Shown here: positions 24,731 to 31,809 of the stretch, in pieces
Position numbering within the stretch: the first letter of the stretch is position 1
Layout of the letters: each line of letters starts with the position of its first letter
DNA from: CAG-791 sp002390025
GTDB taxonomy: Bacteria; Bacillota; Clostridia; Lachnospirales; Lachnospiraceae
Assembly: GCA_946543465.1 (NCBI GenBank)
Contig: CAMNLR010000085.1
Coordinates: forward strand, 1 to 38,266
Direction: 5' to 3'
Length of the DNA: 38,266 nt
The notes under the pieces: model-generated
Told to the model about the DNA's origin: nothing
The model's database searches: none
Seen by the model: the letters and a program-made list of their open reading frames with translations, nothing else
Made by a program: the position numbers and the translations under genes

Positions 24731-24890
24731 TGCGCGGCGGTTCTGCAGGCTGTCTGCATTGCGCCCGTGCGCGTGGTTTTTCAGGCTGCCTGCATTGCGC
24801 CTGCGTGCGGAGGCGTTTACTGGTTGTCTGCATAGCGCCTGTGCGCGGCGGTTCTGCGAGCTGCCTGCTTTGCGCCTGTGCGCAGTGCTT
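24731..24890. repeat. Degenerate 36-38-bp tandem repeat, four copies and a partial
   Basis: Units start with TGCG at 24731 and then about every 37 bases, sharing a CTGCCTGCATTGCGCCTG-like end. There is no constant repeat with unique spacers, so it is not CRISPR. It lies upstream of the DUF1294 gene. Confidence 0.65.
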
Positions 24891-24935
24891 TTCCTATTCT
24901 AATGGCAATCCCGTTCAGGCGCAAGAGACTTCGCA

Positions 24936-25100
24936 AAAACGCTTCCTACAGGAACGCCTTTAACAGGAACGCCTCTTATAAAAACGCCTCTTACAAGAAC
25001 GCTCCTTACAAGGACGCTCCTTACAAGGACGCCACATACAAGAACGCCTCTTACAAGAATGCTCCTTACAAGGACGCCGCATACAAGAACGCCTCTTACA
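24936..25100 (+). repeat. 15-bp tandem repeat, eleven copies
   Basis: Units of the form (A/G)GAACGCCTCTTACA run without a gap from 24936 to 25100. On the plus strand they read as A-(S/P/T/A)-Y-K-(N/D), on the minus strand as CKRRS-like. No ribosome site or separate gene is supported. Confidence 0.9.
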
Positions 25101-25159
25101 CATGCGGATCATGTGCTGACATCCCGGCGGGGGGGCATGGCCGGAAAGGGCAGATAGCA

Positions 25160-25189
25160 AGAAAGCCATACCGGAGAGGCCGGTATGGC
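25160..25189 (-). terminator. Intrinsic terminator after argG
   Basis: GCCATACCGG (25165-25174) pairs perfectly with CCGGTATGGC (25180-25189); on the minus strand it is followed by TTTCTT. Confidence 0.8.
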
Positions 25190-25236
25190 TGTAGTGTCTG
25201 TTATTTACCAGTGCAGGGCTGCAGAGTGCCTGCTGA

Positions 25237-26469
25237 TTACTTGTCCAGAAGACCTGCCTGCTGCATCTTCATAGCGCGGACCTTTGTAGAGAGGCCGAAC
25301 AGGGTGATGAAGCCGCCGGCATCGTGATGGTCATAGAGGTCGCCGGTGGTGAAGGAGGCAAGGCTCTCGCTGTACAGGGAGTAGGGAGAGGTTGTGCCGG
25401 CCTTGATGATGTTGCCCTTGTAGAGGCCCATCTTTACTTCGCCGGTGACATATTTCTGGGTGGACTCGATGAAGGCCTGCTCTGCCTCGCGGAGAGGAGA
25501 GAACCACTTGCCTTCGTAAACCAGGCTTGCGAACTTGTGGCCGATCTCGTCTTTGAGCTCATAGGTCTCGCGGTCGAGGATGAGCTCTTCGAGCTGCTGG
25601 TGTGCTTCCATCAGGATGGTTCCGCCGGGAGTCTCATAGACGCCGCGGGACTTCATGCCGACGACACGGTTCTCGACGATGTCGATGATGCCGATGCCGT
25701 TCTCGCCGCCCAGCTTGTTGAGCTTGCGGATGATATTGGCTACGGACATGGCCTCGCCGTTCAGAGTCTTGGGAACACCCGCCTCGAAGGTCAGGGTGAT
25801 GTAGGTGATCTCATCGGGAGCCTTCATGGGAGTCTGGCTCAGGACAAGGAGATGGTCATAGTTGGGAGCCAGGGAAGGATCTTCGAGCTCGAGGCCTTCA
25901 TGGCTGATGTGCCAGAGGTTGCGGTCACGGCTGTAGCTGCTGTCTGCGGAGAAGGGAAGATCGATGCCGTGTGCCTGGCAGTATGCGATCTCGGACTCAC
26001 GGGAGTCCATATTCCACTTGGGGCTTCTCCATGCAGCGATGATGTTGAGGTCGGGAGCCAGAGCCTTGATGCCCAGCTCGAAACGGATCTGGTCGTTGCC
26101 CTTGCCGGTAGCGCCGTGGCAGATCGTGGTCGCGCCTTCCTTGCGGGCAATCTCAACAAGCTTCTTGGCGATCAGAGGACGGGCCATGGAAGTGCCCAGG
26201 AGGTATTTGTTCTCATACACAGCGTGCGCCTGTACGCAGGGAACGATGTATTCGTCGGCAAATTCTTCTGTTACGTCGATGATGTAGAGCTTCTCGGCGC
26301 CGCAGTATTTTGCGCGCTCATCGAGATGATCAAGCTCCTCTTCCTGTCCGCAGTCGATGCAGACGCAGATGACGTCAAAACCGTAGTTCTCTTTCAGCCA
26401 GGGAATGATCGCCGTTGTGTCAAGACCGCCGCTGTATGCCAGAATAACTTTCTCGTTTGCTGTGCCCAT
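25237..26469 (-). CDS. argG: Argininosuccinate synthase
   Basis: The enzyme joins citrulline and aspartate with ATP to form argininosuccinate, the second-last step of arginine synthesis. The 410 residues have VILAYSGGLDTTAIIPWL (the PP-loop-like ATP site), CVCIDCGQEEEL, GTSMARPLIAKKLVEIA, ICHGATGKGNDQIRFE, SRESEIAYCQAHGI, YSRDRNLWHISHEG and the C-terminal Tyr/Gly-rich YKGNI and YDHHDAGGFI. AGGAGG lies eight bases before the ATG. It has its own promoter (26595-26623) and a terminator after the stop, and it points away from the GNAT-argJBD genes across a shared control region. Confidence 0.97.
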   Translation of the reverse strand: MGTANEKVILAYSGGLDTTAIIPWLKENYGFDVICVCIDCGQEEELDHLDERAKYCGAEKLYIIDVTEEFADEYIVPCVQAHAVYENKYLLGTSMARPLIAKKLVEIARKEGATTICHGATGKGNDQIRFELGIKALAPDLNIIAAWRSPKWNMDSRESEIAYCQAHGIDLPFSADSSYSRDRNLWHISHEGLELEDPSLAPNYDHLLVLSQTPMKAPDEITYITLTFEAGVPKTLNGEAMSVANIIRKLNKLGGENGIGIIDIVENRVVGMKSRGVYETPGGTILMEAHQQLEELILDRETYELKDEIGHKFASLVYEGKWFSPLREAEQAFIESTQKYVTGEVKMGLYKGNIIKAGTTSPYSLYSESLASFTTGDLYDHHDAGGFITLFGLSTKVRAMKMQQAGLLDK

Positions 26470-26594
26470 GATAAAAACCTCCTGTTTTCCTTTTATAATA
26501 CTGTCTCGAATCTCTGCGTCTGTTTTCAGCGCCGGGCGTCCGAGGCAGAACTGTCAGTTTAAGTGCTGTGCGCTTGTCCGCAACAACGATTATC

Positions 26595-26623
26595 ACTATA
26601 CAACATTGAATATCCGATTGCAA
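26595..26623 (-). promoter_or_regulatory. Sigma-A-type promoter for argG
   Basis: On the minus strand TTGCAA (26623-26618), a 17-base spacer and TATAGT (26600-26595). The leader to the start codon is about 120 bases. Confidence 0.7.
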
Positions 26624-26634
26624 GCCCTAAAATG

Positions 26635-26696
26635 TGAATAATATTAAATATTTTTGCATATTATATGCATAAAAACAAAATATTTGCATATTTACT
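26635..26696. promoter_or_regulatory. ARG-box-like operator cluster in the divergent arginine region
   Basis: Three adjacent sites resemble ArgR/AhrC boxes: TGAATAATATTAAATA (26635-26650), the 15-bp perfect palindrome TGCATATTATATGCA (26655-26669) and TATTTGCATATTTACT (26681-26696). They lie between the argG promoter and the plus-strand promoter, and the last touches the plus-strand -35 box. ArgR binding is inferred from sequence and context. Confidence 0.6.
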
Positions 26697-26724
26697 GGAC
26701 ATATATACAAAGCGGGTGTATATT
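26696..26724 (+). promoter_or_regulatory. Sigma-A-type promoter toward the GNAT-argJBD genes
   Basis: TGGACA (26696-26701), a 17-base spacer and TATATT (26719-26724), directly beside the ARG-box-like cluster. Confidence 0.6.
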
Positions 26725-26843
26725 ATTTTACGACGCGTCCGCCGGCGGTCCTGCGGGACAGTATTGCCGGATCTGACAGACATATGGCCTCCCGGAACCT
26801 GTTTTTCTTTGCATCCAGGAGGGATCTGCGCGAATTATCTTTC

Positions 26844-26871
26844 TTGCATGTGGGAGAGATTGTATTATAAT
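26844..26871 (+). promoter_or_regulatory. Second plus-strand promoter, close to the GNAT gene
   Basis: TTGCAT (26844-26849), a 16-base spacer and TATAAT (26866-26871). Transcription would start about 97 bases before the GNAT start codon. Confidence 0.55.
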
Positions 26872-26974
26872 GGAATAACATGCGTAAAAATAAGAAGACA
26901 GCAATGATCAATCTCAGAGACTGATCTCAGGGATTGGTTTCAGAGTTTGATCGATTGCAGAGATTGAGAGATTT

Positions 26975-27460
26975 ATGACACAACAGAAAATGCCGGATCA
27001 GATCCGTGTGCGGGCCATGGTCATCGAAGACTATGAGCAGGTTCGTCATCTGTGGATGACTATTCACGGGTTCGGAATCCGAAGTATAGATGATACAAAA
27101 GAAGAAGTGGCCCGCTTTCTGAAGAGAAACCCCACGACCAGTGTTGTGGCGGTGTGCGGCGAGAAAGTTGTCGGTGCGATCCTGTGCGGAAGCGACGGGC
27201 GCCAGGGATGCCTCTACCATGTTTGTGTCGCCAGGAAATTCCGCAGACAGGGAATCGGGCGGCGGATGGTCGGCTACTGTATGAACGCGCTGCGAAGGGA
27301 GAGGATCAACCGGGTGACCCTGATCGCATTTACCAAAAACGATGTGGGCAATGCCTTCTGGAGGCAGATCGGCTGGACCTGCCGGCAGGACTGCAATTAC
27401 TATCAGTTCATCCTGAACGAGGAAAACATCACTAAATTTGTCGAGTACCAGGAGGACTGA
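26975..27460 (+). CDS. GNAT family N-acetyltransferase, candidate short N-acetylglutamate synthase
   Basis: The 161 residues form one GNAT domain: IRVRAMVIEDYEQVRHLWM at the start, VVAVCGEKVVGAILCGSDGRQGCLYHVCVARKFRRQGIGRRMVGYCMNAL with the acetyl-CoA loop (RRQGIGRR), then FTKNDVGNAFWRQIGW. The acceptor cannot be read from sequence. Its position at the head of an argJ-argB-argD run, 3' of arginine-type operators, makes N-acetylglutamate synthesis plausible, since some bacteria use short GNAT-only enzymes for this; if ArgJ is bifunctional the GNAT would only start the cycle. The ribosome site before the ATG is weak (GAGAG). Confidence 0.8.
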   Translation: MTQQKMPDQIRVRAMVIEDYEQVRHLWMTIHGFGIRSIDDTKEEVARFLKRNPTTSVVAVCGEKVVGAILCGSDGRQGCLYHVCVARKFRRQGIGRRMVGYCMNALRRERINRVTLIAFTKNDVGNAFWRQIGWTCRQDCNYYQFILNEENITKFVEYQED

Positions 27461-27669
27461 CTTCCCTGACTGCAGGAAAAACGCGGAAAAAAACAGGTAT
27501 TTATCAAAACAGGTATTTTTTATCAAAACAGGAACATTACCTGTCAAAGCAGAAATCAGGGATATTCTTATCAAAACAGGAATAGTAAAACAGCAATCAT
27601 TATTTCGAAACAGGATTCAATAATAAATATAAGGAAAACAATATAAGCAATATAAGGAAGAGGTAGCGT
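27461..27669. repeat. Spacer with three copies of TATCAAAACAGG
   Basis: Exact 12-mers lie at 27502-27513, 27521-27532 and 27569-27580, with related CTGTCAAAGCAG and AAACAGGTAT pieces. The spacer is A-rich, has no gene, and shows no clear terminator. Confidence 0.7.
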
Positions 27670-28911
27670 ATGGGCAGTGTAAAAGTGACAAGGATTGAGG
27701 GCGGCGTCACAGCCGCAAAAGGATTTTCGGCGGCATCGACAGCAGCCAGGATCAAATATGAGGGCAGAACGGATATGGCGATGATCTACAGCGCTTCTCC
27801 GTGCACAGCCGCAGGCACGTTTACCAGGAACGTGGTCAAGGCTGCGCCTGTCATCTGGGACAGAGACCTTGTAAAGAGCAGAAAGCCCATGCATGCAGTC
27901 GTCGTCAATTCCGGTATCGCCAATGCCTGCACGGGACAGGAGGGACTGGACTACTGCAGACTGACCGCGGAGGCAGCGGCAGCAAGCCTGCAGATCCCCG
28001 CTGATTCCGTTCTGGTCGGATCCACCGGCGTCATCGGTTTCCAGCTGCCCATCGACCGCATTCAGGCAGGTGTCGCGGCACTGGCAAAGAATTTGGGAAC
28101 GGATATCGAACACGGCACAGCGGCAGCAAAGGCCATTATGACGACCGATACCCACAAAAAGGAATGTGCCTGCACCTTCGAGATCGACGGGAAAACCGTG
28201 ACGGTCGGCGGAATGTCCAAGGGCTCCGGCATGATCCATCCCAATATGTGCACCATGCTGGCCTATGTGACAACCGACGCGGCCGTGGAGGCGGATGTGC
28301 TGCAGACTGCAGTGAGTGCGATCGTGGACGAGACTTTCAATATGATCTCTGTCGACGGCGATACTTCCACAAATGATACTCTGCTCGTCCTGGCAAACGG
28401 CGAGGCGCAGAATGCGGTGATCAGCGCGGCGGAAGGACCGGCTTACGAGGCACTCTATGAAGCTCTGTACATCATCTGCAGGGAACTCGCCATGCAGATG
28501 GCGGGCGACGGCGAGGGCGCAACAAAGCTCATCGAAGTCAATGTGCAGGGAATGGATACGATCGCCAACGCAAGAACTCTTGCCAAATCCGTCATCTGCT
28601 CCAGCCTGACCAAGGCGGCTGTCTACGGAAGCGACGCCAACTGGGGCCGTATCCTCTGTGCCCTGGGCTATGCCGGTGTGGAGTTCGACCCGGGCGACCT
28701 GCAGCTGTATTTTGTGGACGGCGATAAGAACATGCTGATCTTCACCGACGGCGCGGCAGCAGATTACAGCGAAGAGGAGGCCACAGAGCTTCTGAAGAAG
28801 GAAAAAGTCACGATCCTCGCGCAGTTCCATATGGGAGAGGCTTCCGCAACTGCCTGGGGATGCGATCTGACCTATGATTATGTCAAGATCAATGCGGATT
28901 ACCGCAGCTGA
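27670..28911 (+). CDS. argJ: Glutamate N-acetyltransferase / ornithine acetyltransferase
   Basis: ArgJ transfers the acetyl group from N-acetylornithine to glutamate and so recycles it; bifunctional forms can also use acetyl-CoA. The 413 residues contain the family marks GGVTAAKGFSAAS, TRNVVKAAPV, VVNSGIANACTG, GSTGVIGFQLP and the self-cleavage region KGSGMIHPNMCTMLAYVTTDA, where the protein is cut before the Thr to give alpha and beta chains; the residue before Thr is Cys rather than the usual Ala. The C-terminal part has DGDTSTNDT and SDANWGRILCALGY. AGAGG lies about six bases before the ATG. argC, usually next to argJ, is not here. Confidence 0.96.
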   Translation: MGSVKVTRIEGGVTAAKGFSAASTAARIKYEGRTDMAMIYSASPCTAAGTFTRNVVKAAPVIWDRDLVKSRKPMHAVVVNSGIANACTGQEGLDYCRLTAEAAAASLQIPADSVLVGSTGVIGFQLPIDRIQAGVAALAKNLGTDIEHGTAAAKAIMTTDTHKKECACTFEIDGKTVTVGGMSKGSGMIHPNMCTMLAYVTTDAAVEADVLQTAVSAIVDETFNMISVDGDTSTNDTLLVLANGEAQNAVISAAEGPAYEALYEALYIICRELAMQMAGDGEGATKLIEVNVQGMDTIANARTLAKSVICSSLTKAAVYGSDANWGRILCALGYAGVEFDPGDLQLYFVDGDKNMLIFTDGAAADYSEEEATELLKKEKVTILAQFHMGEASATAWGCDLTYDYVKINADYRS

Positions 28912-29236
28912 TACTTTTTCTTCATCGCGCAGGACCCGCGGCTTCGGTCACGGGATAAGCGTGTAAATAAGACTATATGTTTTATTGCGCAGGACCTTCG
29001 GATGGGTCCTGTACAAAACGAAAAGAGACACAGACCGGAAACAGGCCGGGAAACAGCCCAGGAGACACAGACCGGAAACAGGCCGGGAAACAGCCCAGGA
29101 GACAGACCCGGGAAACAGACCGAGACACAGACCAGGAGACAGACCCGGAAAACAGACCGGATGATAGACCGGGATTACAGGAACTGCCCGGAAAGAGCAG
29201 GATAAGACGATCAGAATATCAGGAAGGATAAAAAAT
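28912..29236. other. argJ-argB spacer with two hairpins and a 37-bp repeat
   Basis: Two hairpins start with the same GCGCAGGACC (28927 and 28987): one at 28934-28953 and one at 28990-29011 (CAGGACC/GGTCCTG). Neither has a T-run. The rest is filled by the purine-rich repeat starting at 29025. An 84-codon frame across the repeat is not a credible gene. Confidence 0.6.
29025..29172 (+). repeat. 37-bp tandem repeat, two exact copies and degenerate ones
   Basis: 29025-29061 and 29062-29098 are identical. From 29099 on, shorter diverged copies with GAGACAGACC and GGAAACAG blocks continue to about 29172. Confidence 0.9.
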
Positions 29237-30145
29237 ATGGAACCGTATCTGAATAAAGAACAGACAGAGGCGCAGCAGAAGGCACAGGTGCTGATCGAGG
29301 CGCTCCCCTATATTCAGAAATTCAACCGCAAGATCATCGTCGTCAAGTACGGCGGCAGCGCCATGAGCGATGAGGAACTGCAGCGCAGCGTCATTCAGGA
29401 CGTCACCCTGCTCAAACTCGTCGGCTTCAAGCCCATCATAGTCCATGGCGGCGGAAAGGCAATCAGCAGCTGGGTCAAAAAGAGCGGCAAGGAAGCAAAG
29501 TTTATCAACGGCCTTCGCGTCACGGATGCCGAGACCTGCGAGATCGCCGAGATGGTCCTGGGCAGCGTGTCCAAAAAGCTTGTATCCATGGTTTCCGAGC
29601 TGGGAATCCGCGCAGTCGGCATCAGCGGCAAGGACGGAAATCTCCTGCATGTGAAAAAGAAATATGCGGACGGCCAGGACATCGGCTTTGTCGGCGAAGT
29701 CACAGATGTGGATCCCAAGGTCCTCTTTGACCTGCTCGAGAACGACTATCTGCCCATCGTTGCGCCGCTCGGCATGGATGATGATTTCAACACTTATAAT
29801 ATCAATGCGGATGAGGCAGCCAGCGCCATCGCGCGCGCTGTCTGTGCAGATAAGCTTGTCTATCTCACTGACATCACAGGCGTTCTCAGAAGCCTGGATG
29901 AGCCCGATTCCCTGATCAGCCGCATCAATATCGCTGAGGCGGAGGAACTCGTAAAAGACGGTATCGTAGGCGGCGGCATGCTTCCCAAGCTGGCCAACTG
30001 CACGGACGCCGTCCGAGGCGGCGTTCACCGCGTCCATATCCTGGACGGCCGTATCCCCCACTGCCTGCTGCTCGAGATCTTTACGGACAAGGGCGTCGGC
30101 ACCGTATTTTACAAGGGCGATTACAACGCAGAGCGCGGCTATTAA
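29237..30145 (+). CDS. argB: Acetylglutamate kinase
   Basis: ArgB phosphorylates N-acetylglutamate, the second step of arginine synthesis. The 302 residues have VVKYGGSAM, PIIVHGGGKAIS, INGLRVTDAET, GISGKDGNLL, NINADEAASAIARAV and VGGGMLPKLANCTDAV, all family motifs. The N-terminal extension of about 30 residues before the first strand (MEPYLNKEQTEAQQKAQVLI onward) fits the mobile helix that marks arginine-inhibited enzymes, so feedback control is likely. AAGGA lies about ten bases before the ATG. Next is argD after 97 bases. Confidence 0.97.
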   Translation: MEPYLNKEQTEAQQKAQVLIEALPYIQKFNRKIIVVKYGGSAMSDEELQRSVIQDVTLLKLVGFKPIIVHGGGKAISSWVKKSGKEAKFINGLRVTDAETCEIAEMVLGSVSKKLVSMVSELGIRAVGISGKDGNLLHVKKKYADGQDIGFVGEVTDVDPKVLFDLLENDYLPIVAPLGMDDDFNTYNINADEAASAIARAVCADKLVYLTDITGVLRSLDEPDSLISRINIAEAEELVKDGIVGGGMLPKLANCTDAVRGGVHRVHILDGRIPHCLLLEIFTDKGVGTVFYKGDYNAERGY

Positions 30146-30180
30146 TGCCGGCTCCCCCAAAAAATCAGCAGTTTGAAAAA

Positions 30181-30211
30181 AGCTGTTCAGGATCCTGTGT
30201 CCCGAACAGCT
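30181..30211 (+). other. Hairpin between argB and argD
   Basis: AGCTGTTC (30181-30188) pairs with GAACAGCT (30204-30211) with a 15-base loop that can itself pair (AGGATCCT). No T-run follows, so it is more likely a processing or stability element than a terminator. Confidence 0.5.
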
Positions 30212-30242
30212 GCACATAACGAGATTTATCAGAGGATTTATC

Positions 30243-31451
30243 ATGTCAGAGAATAAAATGCAGGCAATGATCGAGCAGGCGGAGAAAGACCTGCTCCACA
30301 CCTATAACCGCTACCAGGTCGTCCTGGACCACGGTGAGGGGATGTATCTCTATGATGTAAACGGCAAAAAGTATCTGGATTTTATGTCGGGCATCGCAGT
30401 TTTTGCGCTGGGATACGGTAACCAGGCCTATAATGACGCCCTCAAGGCGCAGATCGACAAGATCCTTCACACATCCAACTATTTTTACAATGAGCCCGCC
30501 ATCAATGCGGCGGCCAGGATGAAAAAGGCGTCCGGCATGGACCGCGTCTTCTTTACCAACAGCGGCGCAGAGGCTGTCGAGGGCGCCCTCAAGTCCGCCA
30601 TGAAGCATGCATTTCTGAAGGACGGCAGAAGAAGCCACCAGATCATCGCCATGGAGAATTCTTTCCACGGCCGCACCTACGGTGCCCTGTCCGTCACGGG
30701 AAATCCCCACTACCGCGAGGCATTCGGCACGATGCCCTGTGACGTGCAGTTTGCACAGCTCAACGACCTGGACAGCGTAAAGGCCCTGGTCAATGACGAG
30801 ACCTGTGCAGTGATCGTCGAGCCCGTTCAGGGTGAAGGCGGCCTCAAGCCTGCGACCGAGGAATTCCTCAAGGGCCTTCGGAAACTCTGTGATGAGAAAG
30901 AAATCCTTCTGATCTTCGATGAGATCCAGTGCGGTATGGGACGCACCGGCTCCATGTTCGCATGGCATCGCTACGGCGTCCGCCCCGACATAATGACCTG
31001 TGCCAAGGCTCTGGGCTGCGGTGTGCCGGTCGGCGCATTTATGATGACAGAAGAAATCGGACAGAGCTCTCTCGTGGCCGGTGACCACGGCACCACCTAC
31101 GGCGGCAATCCCTTTGCCTGTGCGGCGATCAATGCGGTCCTCGACCAGTACGAGGCCCTGGATCTGGTCCATCACGTCACCGAGACTGCCCCCTATCTGA
31201 CCCAGACACTCGAGAGCCTGAAGGCGGAATTCGAGTGCATCACAGAGCACCGCGGCATCGGATTTATGCAGGGCCTTGTCTTTGATCGCCCTGTGGGACC
31301 GATCATCAAAGACGCCATGGACCACGGCCTGATCATGATCAACGCCGGCTCCAATATCCTTCGCTTTGTTCCTGCCCTGATCACAGAGCGCAAGCACATC
31401 GACGAGATGGCAGAGATCCTGCGCGGCGCAATCGCAAGAAACATGATGTAA
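30243..31451 (+). CDS. argD: Acetylornithine aminotransferase
   Basis: This pyridoxal-phosphate enzyme converts N-acetylglutamate semialdehyde to N-acetylornithine; family members may also act in lysine synthesis. The 402 residues have YLYDVNGKKYLDFMSGIAVFALGY, FFTNSGAEAVEGALK (cofactor phosphate site), SFHGRTYGALSVTG, VEPVQGEGG, LIFDEIQCGMGRTG (the Asp that pairs with the cofactor) and the lysine in TCAKALGCGVPVGA, followed by DHGTTYGGNPFACA. The gene ends the arginine run here; a terminator follows at 31540-31577. Confidence 0.96.
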   Translation: MSENKMQAMIEQAEKDLLHTYNRYQVVLDHGEGMYLYDVNGKKYLDFMSGIAVFALGYGNQAYNDALKAQIDKILHTSNYFYNEPAINAAARMKKASGMDRVFFTNSGAEAVEGALKSAMKHAFLKDGRRSHQIIAMENSFHGRTYGALSVTGNPHYREAFGTMPCDVQFAQLNDLDSVKALVNDETCAVIVEPVQGEGGLKPATEEFLKGLRKLCDEKEILLIFDEIQCGMGRTGSMFAWHRYGVRPDIMTCAKALGCGVPVGAFMMTEEIGQSSLVAGDHGTTYGGNPFACAAINAVLDQYEALDLVHHVTETAPYLTQTLESLKAEFECITEHRGIGFMQGLVFDRPVGPIIKDAMDHGLIMINAGSNILRFVPALITERKHIDEMAEILRGAIARNMM

Positions 31452-31539
31452 ACAGCGATGCGAGAGCACAGAATGTGCGGAGCAACAAAATATATTGAGT
31501 AGAACAAAATACAGAGACTGAAATTGCACTTATGAGGTT

Positions 31540-31577
31540 GCGGGATGCCAGCGGTTGCTGCCACCCCGCCTTTTTTT
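31540..31577 (+). terminator. Intrinsic terminator after argD
   Basis: GCGGG/CCCGC with an inner CAGC/GCTG stem (31540-31569), followed by TTTTTTT (31571-31577). Confidence 0.8.
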
Positions 31578-31591
31578 CGATATTTTATACT

Positions 31592-31705
31592 ATGTCGAAA
31601 AAAAGAAAAGCGACATATCGGATTCATTAGCCCGAGATCACCCATGTTCACCCATGTCAGGGAAAAAGAAAAGCGACATTTCCAATCCGAAAGCGCGGGG
31701 TCACT
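31592..31705 (+). repeat. Pair of imperfect ~50-bp direct repeats, each with an A-rich-loop hairpin
   Basis: The copies start at 31592 and 31654. Each begins ATGTC, runs through GAAAAGCGACAT and ends with GGTCAC or GATCAC. ATGTCG (31592-31597) pairs with CGACAT (31611-31616), and ATGTC (31654-31658) with GACAT (31675-31679). In one frame both read KKKSDIS, but no gene start is supported. Confidence 0.75.
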
Positions 31706-31772
31706 ACATTTGGAAGCCGGGCGATCCTTTTTTTATAGAAATTCGGAAGTCAAGTGATTCTTTGTTTATATG

Positions 31773-31797
31773 AAAAATCCGGCCGAAGCCGGATTTT
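31773..31797 (-). terminator. Intrinsic terminator of the symporter gene
   Basis: AAAATCCGGC (31774-31783) pairs with GCCGGATTTT (31788-31797) around a CGAA loop (TTCG on the minus strand). The A/T-rich arms allow action on both strands. Confidence 0.85.
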
Positions 31798-31809
31798 CCT
31801 GAATTGTTT

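Noticed and set aside
24731..24890. Possible CRISPR array (about 37-bp periodicity)
   Set aside because: The whole unit is degenerate; there is no constant repeat with unique spacers and no cas gene in the window.
25324..26562. 412-codon frame antisense to argG
   Set aside because: It mirrors argG codon by codon, lacks a start signal and known domains; argG is certain.
28977..29231. 84-codon frame across the 37-bp repeat
   Set aside because: The period is not a multiple of three, so copies are read in different frames, and no start signal is present.
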